DNA of 64,000 bases from GCA-002727735 sp038134525. Its GTDB lineage: Bacteria; Bacteroidota; Bacteroidia; Flavobacteriales_D; Parvicellaceae. Numbering within the stretch: position 1 is the first letter of the stretch; each line of letters begins with the position of its first letter. The stretch spans positions 12,998-76,997 of the forward strand of contig JAYPVI010000012.1 of NCBI GenBank assembly GCA_038134525.1, read 5' to 3'. This document shows positions 36,334 through 45,389 of the stretch, one piece after another. Below the pieces are notes generated by a model. That model searched no databases. It was not told the DNA's origin and saw only the letters and a list, made by a program, of their open reading frames with translations. The position numbers and the translations under genes were made by a program.

Positions 36334-37463
36334 TGAAGTATTATCTCATTGCCGGTGAAGCATCTGGAGATCTTTATGGGTCACAGTTAATAAATGAAAT
36401 TAAGATTATAGATCAAGATGCAAAATTTAAGTGTTGGGGTGGTGATTTAATAAAAGGGCAGGGGTGTGACCTTGTAAAACATTATAAAGATCATAATTAT
36501 ATGGGATTTTTAGAGGTAATTGTAAATCTTAAATCCATTATAAAAAATATCAACTTTTGCAAAAAAGATATTGTTGATTATGGTCCTGATGCACTTATTC
36601 TAATTGATTTCCCAGGTTTTAATATGAGAATCGCCAAATATGTTAGAACAAAAACAAACATTCCTATCTTTTATTTTATTGCCCCACAAGTATGGGCTTG
36701 GAAAGAGAACAGATTAAAAAAAATTAAGAAATACATAGATAAATTATTTGTTATTCTTCCATTCGAAAAAAAATATTTTAATCATCATGGTATTGAAGTG
36801 AGTTATAACGGTCATCCGCTTGTTGAACACATTGATAGATTTATTGATGAAAAAGCCCTTAGTAAAGATGAATTCTACACCAAATACAACTTGGATCCCA
36901 AAAAAGAAAATATTATACTTCTACCAGGAAGTAGAAAACAAGAAATTGAAAAAAAATTACCTATTATGCTAAGTGCATGTAAGGGCAGAGAAGGGTTATT
37001 TAACATCATTGTTGCAGGAATAAATCACTTAGAGAATCTTTACAAAAAGATAGCAACTGAAAGTAATATTAGCATCATTTACAATGACACTTATAACATA
37101 TTGAATCATTCTAAAGTTGCTTTTGTCACTTCTGGGACCGCTACATTAGAAACCGCATTTTTTAATGTTCCACAAGTGGTATGTTATAAAAGTAGTTGGT
37201 TTTCCTATCAGATTGCTAAAAGATTAGTCAAAGTAAATTTCATATCTCTAGTAAATTTAATCCTTAATAAAGAATCTGTTAAAGAATTGATTCAAAGCGA
37301 CTTAAATACAGATAACTTAAAAGTTAATTTAAGTTACATATTAGATAATCAGTCTACAAGGACTACTATTTTAAATGACTACAAAACCTTAAAACAATTA
37401 TGCAGAGGAAAAAGCGTATCAAAACTTACTGCAATAGAAATGTTAAAAACTATAAGTAACTAA
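36333..37463 (+). CDS. lpxB: Lipid-A-disaccharide synthase
   Basis: A GT19 glycosyltransferase joining UDP-2,3-diacylglucosamine and lipid X to make the lipid A disaccharide. 376 residues: YLIAGEASGDLYGSQLI at the start, LIDFPGFNMRIAKYV, APQVWAWKENR, YNGHPLVEH, LLPGSRKQEIEKKLP and VTSGTATLETAFFNVPQVVC are the family blocks in order. Length is normal. It is the third gene of the surE run. Confidence 0.95.
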   Translation: MKYYLIAGEASGDLYGSQLINEIKIIDQDAKFKCWGGDLIKGQGCDLVKHYKDHNYMGFLEVIVNLKSIIKNINFCKKDIVDYGPDALILIDFPGFNMRIAKYVRTKTNIPIFYFIAPQVWAWKENRLKKIKKYIDKLFVILPFEKKYFNHHGIEVSYNGHPLVEHIDRFIDEKALSKDEFYTKYNLDPKKENIILLPGSRKQEIEKKLPIMLSACKGREGLFNIIVAGINHLENLYKKIATESNISIIYNDTYNILNHSKVAFVTSGTATLETAFFNVPQVVCYKSSWFSYQIAKRLVKVNFISLVNLILNKESVKELIQSDLNTDNLKVNLSYILDNQSTRTTILNDYKTLKQLCRGKSVSKLTAIEMLKTISN

Positions 37464-37487
37464 CATTAAATTCATTTTTATCGATTT

Positions 37488-37495
37488 TAAATTTG
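37488..37495 (+). promoter_or_regulatory. TAnnTTTG -7 box for the SpoIID-like gene
   Basis: TAAATTTG with 5 bases before the GTG start at 37501; near-leaderless geometry. Confidence 0.5.
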
Positions 37496-37500
37496 CATCC

Positions 37501-38667
37501 GTGATTAGATTATTTTTATATATATTTTTTCTATTCAACTTTTATTTTGCTTACTCTTTGGAATTAAAAGTTGGATTATTCAGAAATGTAAGTCTAAATG
37601 CTGTAGAAATAGTTTCCACACATCAATATATACTTTCTGCTTCCAACAATGATTTTTTTGAAGAATTTGGTTCTAATTCTAAACTTTATCTAAAATCTAA
37701 CAACAATAAAGTTCAACTTAAATTAAATGATACAAGATTTGGTGAGTTTGACACTATTTACATAAATCAAATATCTAAAGACACCAGTATCTTTTCTATT
37801 ACCGGAATGATGCCATACCTAAAACAAAGAAGTTATTACGGTGAACTAATGGTTTTTTCGAATAACGATAAATTAACTTTAGTTAATAAAGTGGATCTAG
37901 AACAATATCTTATTGGTGTGTTGGAATCAGAAGTAGGTGTAGATCAAACGAAAGATTTTTATAAAGTTCACTCTATAATAAGTAGGACTTATGCTCTAAA
38001 AAACCAATATAAGTTTATTCATGAAGGATTTAACTTAACAGACCTTGTTAATTGTCAAGTGTATAAAGGAAAAATGTACAAGCACCAAAAGATTATTGAT
38101 GCTGTAAGAGAAACAAGAAATTTAATATTAGTTGATGAGAATATGGATTACATTACTGCAGCTTATTTTTCAAATAGTGGTGGTCAAACTAATAATGTAG
38201 AAGATGTTTGGCTTAAAGCATTACCATATTTAAGAAGTATTTATGACCCATATTCAGTTCATGGTTATAATTATGAATGGGAAAAAACCATAAGTAAAAA
38301 AAGTTGGCTAGATTATTTACATACAAAATTTCAATTTCCAATAGATAATGCTTTAGCTGTAAATAGCGCATGTAATTTTAAACAAGAAATTAGACACAAA
38401 TACTTAATTGATTGGATGTATAGAATTCCATTAACACAGATAAGAAAAGATTGGAAATTAAAAAGTACTTATTTTAGTATTTTTGATAATGGTAATGATC
38501 AACTAACACTCAAAGGTAAAGGATTTGGTCATGGAGTAGGATTATCACAAGAAGGTGCAATGAAAATGATTGATCTTGGTTATGATTTTTTAGACGTACT
38601 TCGTTTTTATTACACAGATGTTCATCTTATAGACAGGAGGATGAGAGATTTCTATCTTATTGATTAG
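37501..38667 (+). CDS. SpoIID/LytB domain exported protein
   Basis: 388 residues from a GTG start. The signal peptide (about 1-19, ending NFYFAYS) is followed by a SpoIID domain: LEQYLIGVLESEVG, then SIISRTYALKN, then YFSNSGGQTNNVEDVW, and the diagnostic GFGHGVGLSQEGAMKM near the end. SpoIID of Bacillus is a lytic transglycosylase acting on denuded glycan; bacterial homologues outside sporulation are presumed peptidoglycan-active enzymes. Located in the periplasm by its signal. Confidence 0.85.
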   Translation: MIRLFLYIFFLFNFYFAYSLELKVGLFRNVSLNAVEIVSTHQYILSASNNDFFEEFGSNSKLYLKSNNNKVQLKLNDTRFGEFDTIYINQISKDTSIFSITGMMPYLKQRSYYGELMVFSNNDKLTLVNKVDLEQYLIGVLESEVGVDQTKDFYKVHSIISRTYALKNQYKFIHEGFNLTDLVNCQVYKGKMYKHQKIIDAVRETRNLILVDENMDYITAAYFSNSGGQTNNVEDVWLKALPYLRSIYDPYSVHGYNYEWEKTISKKSWLDYLHTKFQFPIDNALAVNSACNFKQEIRHKYLIDWMYRIPLTQIRKDWKLKSTYFSIFDNGNDQLTLKGKGFGHGVGLSQEGAMKMIDLGYDFLDVLRFYYTDVHLIDRRMRDFYLID

Positions 38668-38755
38668 ACTAATCAATTTAAATAATAAGTTAACATAATA
38701 TTAATTATAAGACATTAAATTTGTGAAATAAGCCTTTAAATAAAGATGTTACTAT

Positions 38756-39937
38756 TTAAAATGTAAATGAAAAACCAATCATCCAAAATTCCATAAACTG
38801 AGTTGCTGCACCAGTTTTAATAATTTTCCAACCTTCATACTCACCAGGATCTGAAAAATAACCATCACCATTACTGTCTTTGGATACATAACTAACTACA
38901 TAATTATTAGCATTTGGATTATTATAATCAAAAAAATAATGATTGTCACCCGTTATGGGATCAGTTTCACCATTAGCCCTAGTTAAAAATATGGGTGTTA
39001 TACCATCAGATTGATATCTAGGAATTTTAATATCATGGTCATAAATGAGATATCCAGAAAATGTCACACTAAAGTATTTTGTGAATTTATACGTAATAAG
39101 CTGTTCCCAAGTAACATCAATATTCCCTGGTTTATTCAAATAATTACTAAACAACGATAAATCTGTCATTAGCGATAATTTCTTATTGTGAAATAAACTA
39201 TCATGTCTAAATAGAAAATTCACATACGTTCCTGCTTCATTTCTAAACTTTTGACCAGGTTTAAGGCCAAAAACTCCTACTCTTGACAAAGAATCATCTA
39301 AAACAATGGTAGATTTAATTGTTAAAGGAGAAAAATAGGCTGTTAAATAATTATTAGCATGGTAATCAAACCCAAAACCAGTAATAGGATAAACTGGAGC
39401 GAAAAAGTTGTCCATATAGTTTTTATTTAACATATCTTCCTCTGTAAAATATCCGTACGTGAATTGGGTTCTAAAATTGAATAAAATGGAATAATCCCAT
39501 AAATGCGGAGTTCTTCTAGAAAATTTTGAAGTCATTTCTAATCTATCATCATTTTTCCACCAAGGCGTATTTGAAAAATTTCCATAAGATGACTTCATAA
39601 TACCGAAGGACATTCCAATAAAGTTATTCCAATGAAATTTATTGTGCCTGTAATCAAACCAAAGATCTGCCAATCCATGTAATTCTAAATAGTTCATCCC
39701 CCCTGCTGACCAATTATACAAAGCCGTTCTATTTGCACCAAAATAAATAACGGCATTATTATCCCAGTAAATTGAGTCGTTAGTGAGTTCGTAAGTCTTA
39801 TTCTCAACATATTCTTTGTTGTTTTCACTTTTTTGTGAAAAAAAATGAGATGAACAAATAAGTAAAAAAACAGTGAAATTTAAATATCTTAAGATCTTTT
39901 CTTTATTATTTATAAGTGTCATAATTACATTCGTCAT
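38756..39937 (-). CDS. DUF3078 domain protein, probable outer-membrane beta-barrel
   Basis: 393 residues. The signal region (LRYLNFTVFLLICSSHFFSQ) precedes a DUF3078-like body: ALYNWSAGGMNYLELHGLAD, NNFIGMSFGIMKSSYG, KNDDRLEMTSKFS, RNEAGTYVNFLF. Alternating aromatic strands and the terminal FWMIGFSFTF with a last phenylalanine suggest an outer-membrane barrel. ATG at 39937 or at 39922 could be used; the later gives a shorter n-region, and the first lies inside a repeat element (39927-39958). Function is unknown. Confidence 0.75.
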   Translation of the reverse strand: MTNVIMTLINNKEKILRYLNFTVFLLICSSHFFSQKSENNKEYVENKTYELTNDSIYWDNNAVIYFGANRTALYNWSAGGMNYLELHGLADLWFDYRHNKFHWNNFIGMSFGIMKSSYGNFSNTPWWKNDDRLEMTSKFSRRTPHLWDYSILFNFRTQFTYGYFTEEDMLNKNYMDNFFAPVYPITGFGFDYHANNYLTAYFSPLTIKSTIVLDDSLSRVGVFGLKPGQKFRNEAGTYVNFLFRHDSLFHNKKLSLMTDLSLFSNYLNKPGNIDVTWEQLITYKFTKYFSVTFSGYLIYDHDIKIPRYQSDGITPIFLTRANGETDPITGDNHYFFDYNNPNANNYVVSYVSKDSNGDGYFSDPGEYEGWKIIKTGAATQFMEFWMIGFSFTF

Positions 39938-39958
39938 TTAAAATGTGACATTCGTCAT
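39927..39958. repeat. Paired 11-bp direct repeat at a divergent promoter
   Basis: ACATTCGTCAT occurs at 39927-39937 and again at 39948-39958, a spacing of 21 bases (two DNA turns). It lies between the divergent DUF3078 gene and the 17-residue repeat protein gene; the first copy covers the farther ATG of the DUF3078 gene. The geometry fits a regulator binding two adjacent sites on one face; no regulator is identified. Confidence 0.5.
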
Positions 39959-40031
39959 AAATAAGGGTTAATATTACTCTCGAACCGCTTTTTTGTGTTT
40001 ACTTTGCTAATATATCTAAACTGTAAACATT

Positions 40032-40858
40032 ATGAAAAATTTATTTTTATCAATTATCTTAACAAGTGCTTGCTTCATGGGGTATGGACAAGTAAAGGGA
40101 CCTGACAAAGGCGAAAAAGTATCCAACACTCCTACTGTAGACAGAGCTGCAAGACCTGGAGGACCAGAAGGAATTGAAAAACCAGTTGAAAAAGTAAGAC
40201 CAAATAACGACCCTTCTTCAGCCGCTCCTGATAGAAGTCAGAGACCTCAAAGTCAATTAGAGAGAGAAACTCCTTCTAAAGAAAGAGGACAAAGACCTCA
40301 AAGTCAATTAGAGAGAGAAACTCCTTCAAAAGAAAGAGGACAAAGACCTCAAAGTCAATTAGAGAGAGAAACTCCTTCAAAAGAAAGAGGACAAAGACCT
40401 CAAAGTCAATTAGAAAGAGAAATGCCTTCTAAAGNNNNNNNNNNNNNNNNNNNNNNNNNNNNNNNNNNNNNNNNNNNNNNNNNNNNNNNNNNNNNNNNNN
40501 NNNNNNNNNNNNNNNNNNNNNNNNNNNNNNNNNNAAAGAAAGAGGACAAAGACCTCAAAGTCAATTAGAAAGAGAAATGCCTTCTAAAGAAAGAGGACAA
40601 AGTCCACAAAGTCAATTAGATAAAGAACGTCCAACTTCAAATGCGAAAACTGGATCAGTAAAACCACCAGTAACTAGCAATTCTACAGATGATTCATTTT
40701 GCAACGGGTGGAGAGATGGCTACATTAAAGAATGGAATGCTAAGTCTGATGAAGCTGTTATTCCTAGAGTACCACCATGTGAAGAAAATCCAAAACTAGA
40801 AGGATATAAGAATGGTTATAAAGCGGGCATGAAAAAAGCACAGTTAGATAAATTATAA
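40032..40858 (+). CDS. Exported 17-residue-repeat protein, interrupted by assembly gap
   Basis: The signal peptide (about 1-20, SACFMGYGQ) leads into a low-complexity stretch and then tandem 17-residue units reading RPQSQLERETPSKERGQ. Four units are seen before the N block and two after it. The C-terminus has a duplicated motif, CNGWRDGYIKEW and LEGYKNGYKAGM, around two cysteines. The two halves are in different frames only because the placeholder is 100 bases; sequence flanking the gap requires a real gap of 51n-4 bases, which restores the frame. I recognise no family for the repeat. It is strongly charged, Gln/Arg/Glu-rich and likely disordered. The hairpin terminator at 40882 follows. Confidence 0.72.
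40242..40630 (+). repeat. 51-bp tandem repeat array with N gap
   Basis: Near-identical 51-base units begin at 40242 and 40293 and so on to the gap, then continue after it. Differences are few silent or conservative changes, for example ETPSKE becoming EMPSKE next to the gap on both sides. The high identity explains the failed assembly. Confidence 0.85.
40435..40534. other. Assembly gap of 100 N
   Basis: A run of exactly 100 unresolved bases inside the 51-bp repeat array. The round length suggests a scaffolding placeholder and not a measured size. Confidence 0.97.
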
Positions 40859-40881
40859 ACTACTTAAATTGTGTTTATATG

Positions 40882-40910
40882 AGCCTCCTTTTAAAGGAGG
40901 CTTTTTTTTT
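40882..40910 (+). terminator. Hairpin terminator after the repeat protein gene
   Basis: AGCCTCC at 40882-40888 pairs with GGAGGCT at 40896-40902 across a TTTTAAA middle, followed by nine T. The stop codon is 23 bases upstream. From 40911 to 41066 I see no gene or further structure. Confidence 0.88.
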
Positions 40911-41066
40911 ATTTGAGAACATATTACTAAACAATCTAACATTCAAAAATTGTAATAACTTACCAAAACACCAATTACAGTTCAATAATATCTATACTAT
41001 TAAGATTCATTCAAGATAGATTTTGATATGTCATTAAAATAATAACTTGATACTCCATCTTTATAT

Positions 41067-43880
41067 TTAAAAAGATAATTTAAATCCGAAATTCCAGGTG
41101 CGTCCAAAACCAAAATAACCTTTATTTCTAGTATAAAATTCGGGCTGATCTGGACGGTATAGATTATTGTTTTCATCTAATGTATTCGTATTGAGTTCAG
41201 CTAAATAAAGTGTATTAAAGAGGTTATTTATATTTAATTTTAAGGACAAAAATTTATCATTAATTTTTCGATTGTAATAAACACCTATTCTAGCAATGCC
41301 ATAAATAGGTAATTTGGTTACTTGTCCTCCTTCATCATAGTATTGTGGATCCCAAATATTATATGGAGCATATAATTGATCTGCAACATAATAAGTAGTA
41401 TTGATTGTAAGATTTTTAATTGGTTTTAATTTAAGAGTCAAACTATACGTATTCTGTGCAGCATCTCCGACTTTAAGTCCTTTAGCATATAATATTTTAA
41501 CTGAATCTGAAGAATCAGCAGTGAAATTACCAAATGCATCGAGAATCGTACTTCTAGAACTTATATTATTGGTGTAGACCCAATCTCCTAATGAAACCAT
41601 CCCTGATATTGAAATTTTATTTGATAAATTAACATTCATTTCTGCCTCTAATCCTTTATGTGTTTGTGATATCCCATAAAACAGATAAAACACATCATAT
41701 CTAGGGTGCCCTATTGGAGGTGCAAAACTTCTTGAGTATTGTCGATCATTCCATTCTGTATAGTAGGCGTTAATATCAAAATCAATTAATTTATTATAAT
41801 AACTATAGCCTATTTCAAAAGCTCTAACTGACTGGTTTTTTGCATTTGTATTTATATCATTTTGATAATTAAGAAATATATTATTAAAAATGGGTTGCTT
41901 GGAAAAGTATCCTGTATTTACAAAAACCCTCGAGTTTTGGTTAACATTAAAATTAAAACCCGTCTTAAAAGTTCCTCCATTAAATCTTTGCCAATCGGTA
42001 GTTTGCAGGGTATCATCATCCATGTAATTAAAATAATCAACTCTTTTAAAGCCTTGATTAGATAGAGAAAGTGAAGTGAAAAAGGAAAATTTTTGATGGG
42101 AATACTCAATTTGACCAAAACCACCTAACCAATTTACAATACCATCATTATGGTAAAGCAAATTATTATTATTTAAGTAGGAATTTTCTGAAAAACTCCC
42201 AAACGATGAGCCTGATTCATAATCAATATAATTTGATGAATTATTCATGTCAAAAGAAGAAAGATAAGTGCTATTTCCCAGTAGATTTTCCACTTTTCTA
42301 AAATGTTCACCAACATAATATCTAAGATCTAGACCACCAACAAAACTTAAATTTTCACTAATATTATGCTCTAACGTAGAAATAGCTCCGTACCAAATGT
42401 GTTTATTTACACTTGCAGTTCTTATCCAACCGTCACCGGTTTGTCCACCTTGTAAATTATCTCTTACCGTATCTGGTTCATTATTATAGCCCCCAAATGC
42501 GGCTACAAAAGTACCATTATTGTAAGCAACAATGCTGTCAAACATGACTTGTCCAGAACTATCATGAACTCCAATTCCAAAACCATGGAATGAATCATAA
42601 CCAGACCAGTTATCTACATTAGAATTTTGGAGTCCCCTTCCCCTAGCTGCAGTACCACCACCATTCCCAGTAGATACATAAATCGCAGTTTTAAGTTTTG
42701 TATATGATGAAAAATTCAAATAGTGATTTATAAAAGCCTTGGGTTTATGATAAAAGTTTTTACTCCATGAAAACACTTTTCCATTTAAATACCCCCAACC
42801 AGGATTAAACTTTATCCCTCTTGATAGTTCATCTATTGAATCATTAACAGGACACCTAAAAGTGGATAAAAAAACATTATCAAAGTTGTTATGAATTGAT
42901 CTTCTATTATGCATCTGTGGAGCTCCAGTAATGGTTGCAGAAATACGTTGTTTTTGACTTATATTATAATTGGCTGAAATAAAGTAAGAATACGCTTTGA
43001 AGTCAGTTCCATCTATGTACCCATTCCCTCTAGTGTGAGTCAATTGCATGGTGGCGGCAAAACCATTATCAAGTAAACCCGATGATAAGGAAGTACTGTA
43101 TTTTGTATATCCGTCATTTCCTATTGAGGAACTTACATTACCTCCTTTTTTAAATTCAGCTGCATTCGTTAAAATATTAATGGTTCCACCAACAGCTGGA
43201 ATAGCTAATTTGGAAGCACCTAATCCTCTTTGTACTTGCATTTTATTTGTTACATCAGCTAATCCTGACCAGTTTGACCAATAAACCCAACCTGTTTCCA
43301 TATCATTCACTGGGACACCGTTAATCATTACTGCTATATTATTTTGCTCAAATCCTCTTACATTTATTCTGGAGTCACCGAATCCCCCACCTTCTTTAGT
43401 CACATAAACAGATGGAGTATTTCTTAAAATTTCAGGAAATTCTTGATTCCCTAAATTCTGCTCAATATATGTAGCAGATATGGTTGTAGCAGCTACGGGA
43501 GTCATTCTTTCTTTAGCAATGTCTGCAATTACTTCTACTTCATTCAAACCAAGAGATATGGGCTGTAATTTAATAACACCTAAATCATTACGTCCATTCG
43601 TTAGATTAAAATCCTTAGAGAAAGACTCATAACCTATGTAGCTTACATAAAGAGATAATTTTCCTGTAGGTAAATGATCAATTTTAAACTCTCCTAGTAC
43701 ATTCGTAATCACACCCTTTCTTTGATCTTCAATTACCACGCTAGCTCCAACTAAAGATTCACCACTTTGAACATCTATTACGTATCCTACAATGGAGCAC
43801 CCACCTACAGTTTGTGCATAGGTTGGCAAAACAACTACTAAAAAAAAAATAAATAGTAATGGTAATATAAATCTATTCAA
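41067..43880 (-). CDS. TonB-dependent outer-membrane receptor
   Basis: 937 residues: signal peptide (ending LPTYAQ), a carboxypeptidase-like regulatory domain (IVGYVIDVQSGESLVGASVV, KLSLYVSYIGYESF), a plug domain (EILRNTPSVYVTKEGGGFGD, VMINGVPVNDMETGWVYW, GTINILTN), and a 22-strand barrel ending with a terminal phenylalanine (FGFKLSF). No SusD partner is adjacent. Its start lies 8 bases inside the end of the upstream secreted OB-fold protein gene, so the two are translated together and probably work on the same ligand. Substrate is unknown. Confidence 0.92.
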   Translation of the reverse strand: MNRFILPLLFIFFLVVVLPTYAQTVGGCSIVGYVIDVQSGESLVGASVVIEDQRKGVITNVLGEFKIDHLPTGKLSLYVSYIGYESFSKDFNLTNGRNDLGVIKLQPISLGLNEVEVIADIAKERMTPVAATTISATYIEQNLGNQEFPEILRNTPSVYVTKEGGGFGDSRINVRGFEQNNIAVMINGVPVNDMETGWVYWSNWSGLADVTNKMQVQRGLGASKLAIPAVGGTINILTNAAEFKKGGNVSSSIGNDGYTKYSTSLSSGLLDNGFAATMQLTHTRGNGYIDGTDFKAYSYFISANYNISQKQRISATITGAPQMHNRRSIHNNFDNVFLSTFRCPVNDSIDELSRGIKFNPGWGYLNGKVFSWSKNFYHKPKAFINHYLNFSSYTKLKTAIYVSTGNGGGTAARGRGLQNSNVDNWSGYDSFHGFGIGVHDSSGQVMFDSIVAYNNGTFVAAFGGYNNEPDTVRDNLQGGQTGDGWIRTASVNKHIWYGAISTLEHNISENLSFVGGLDLRYYVGEHFRKVENLLGNSTYLSSFDMNNSSNYIDYESGSSFGSFSENSYLNNNNLLYHNDGIVNWLGGFGQIEYSHQKFSFFTSLSLSNQGFKRVDYFNYMDDDTLQTTDWQRFNGGTFKTGFNFNVNQNSRVFVNTGYFSKQPIFNNIFLNYQNDINTNAKNQSVRAFEIGYSYYNKLIDFDINAYYTEWNDRQYSRSFAPPIGHPRYDVFYLFYGISQTHKGLEAEMNVNLSNKISISGMVSLGDWVYTNNISSRSTILDAFGNFTADSSDSVKILYAKGLKVGDAAQNTYSLTLKLKPIKNLTINTTYYVADQLYAPYNIWDPQYYDEGGQVTKLPIYGIARIGVYYNRKINDKFLSLKLNINNLFNTLYLAELNTNTLDENNNLYRPDQPEFYTRNKGYFGFGRTWNFGFKLSF

Positions 43881-45237
43881 TTATGATAGAATATGTGTTT
43901 CCATCTGAATAGAGCATGTAACTTCCAGAACTTAGTTGATCAAAATGAATAGTATTTACTCCACTATTTAAACTAATTCTTTTAACTAAGGAACCTTTTA
44001 TGTTAAATAAAGAGGCATTAGTAGTTTCTGGAGAAACAATTTGTATAAAATCACTTGTAGGATTTGGATAAATTTCCAAAACAGCATTTTTATTTTCAAT
44101 TAAACCAACAAATTGATTTATATCAGCAGCATCTCTTGGAAGAAGTTTGTAGGCTCCATAACTGTAGGTCATAGGACCTGTTACATCATAAAAGTAATTT
44201 ATAATAGGTGTATACGAAAATAAAAGATCATCTACAGTTAAATCACCTGTCCCATCATTAATAATCCATTCTCCAAACCCTGCAGTATCATTAACACAGG
44301 TTGCATTGGTGACTTGCACCATACATCCCTCAAAATCTTCCGAATTTGCAGCTGCTGTAGAGCAGTTATTTACGTTGTAGTTGTTCCCCGTAGTAATAAC
44401 TTGGACAGTGGTTACATTTACTAGCTCTGTCAAATCAAAATACTCATCCACTTCTGCATCAATAATAACGGAATCTCCAATATTTACAAAATAATCTTTG
44501 GTATACACATAAACACCACTCCAAGCACCACTTCCTGAACTAATAAAAAAGGTACTATCAGATCTAACGGCAGTAACAATTCCACCTGTTATGATTTGTT
44601 GAGAAACATAATTAGAATTTCCGTTTGGATCAGTAGTATATTGAATATCGTAAACACTAACCGTATCAATTGTTGGAGGAGGTGTAGAACCCTCATTTAT
44701 AGTTATATTATCAATTTCCCATGTACTTCCTGAACTAGAAGAACCAAAATACTCATAGGCGATGTAAGTTGAAGATGATTTGTGAGCTGACAAATCAACA
44801 TCACCAGAATTTGTCCAACTGCCCCAAGTAGTATTATCTACATCCCACAAAGCTTGAGCAGTAATGTCGGTCCAAGTACCTTGTTGTGTAGGATTACTTG
44901 TACCATCATAATCGGTTGATATATATAGTACAAGTGGTGCACCTGGCCATTTCATTATGGTTTGGAAATTTAAAATCGGTTGAGTTGAGGATGAAAGATC
45001 AACTCCAGGCGATATTAGCCAGGTATTTGCTGGAACATTTCCATTGTTGAAATTAGTACATTTTGCAAAATCATCACCTCCAAAAGAATCAACGAACCAA
45101 TTGGTGGTGTCTATGATAATTTGAGTAGTCCAACCCCCTGAAGTTATACTTAGATCATTGAAATCTTTTGATAAATATTGGGCAGTAATTATGTTCCAAC
45201 ACAAAAACATGCTTATAGAGAAATATAATTTTTTCAT
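43873..45237 (-). CDS. Secreted choice-of-anchor J / OB-fold protein with T9SS type A tail
   Basis: 454 residues. After the signal peptide (ITAQ) comes a choice-of-anchor J-like lectin fold (CTNFNNGNVPANTWLISPGV, STYIAYEYFGSSSSGSTWEI), then an OB-fold-like region (about 205-370; QIITGGIVTAVRSDSTFFIS, DSVIIDAEVDEYFDLTEL) similar to DUF5689/YhcR_OBF modules found with extracellular nucleases, and a type A sorting tail (LEIYPNPTSDFIQI, LSSGSYMLYS). It precedes and overlaps the TonB receptor gene by 8 bases. A ligand-binding or degrading partner is inferred. Confidence 0.78.
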   Translation of the reverse strand: MKKLYFSISMFLCWNIITAQYLSKDFNDLSITSGGWTTQIIIDTTNWFVDSFGGDDFAKCTNFNNGNVPANTWLISPGVDLSSSTQPILNFQTIMKWPGAPLVLYISTDYDGTSNPTQQGTWTDITAQALWDVDNTTWGSWTNSGDVDLSAHKSSSTYIAYEYFGSSSSGSTWEIDNITINEGSTPPPTIDTVSVYDIQYTTDPNGNSNYVSQQIITGGIVTAVRSDSTFFISSGSGAWSGVYVYTKDYFVNIGDSVIIDAEVDEYFDLTELVNVTTVQVITTGNNYNVNNCSTAAANSEDFEGCMVQVTNATCVNDTAGFGEWIINDGTGDLTVDDLLFSYTPIINYFYDVTGPMTYSYGAYKLLPRDAADINQFVGLIENKNAVLEIYPNPTSDFIQIVSPETTNASLFNIKGSLVKRISLNSGVNTIHFDQLSSGSYMLYSDGNTYSIIIE

Positions 45238-45389
45238 GCTTCTAAATTAAATAAAAACATTAGGTTTTTTTAATATCCTAAATTATATTTATTTAAACTT
45301 TTTTTAACAAAAAATTACTTTAAAGTATAATCCACGCTTCAAACTAAGAAAATAATATCATCATTAAATAACTAAACTTATATAGTTAT

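Noticed and set aside
40242..40630. CRISPR-like array
   Set aside because: The 51-base units are contiguous, have no unique spacers and keep one coding frame; they encode protein repeats.
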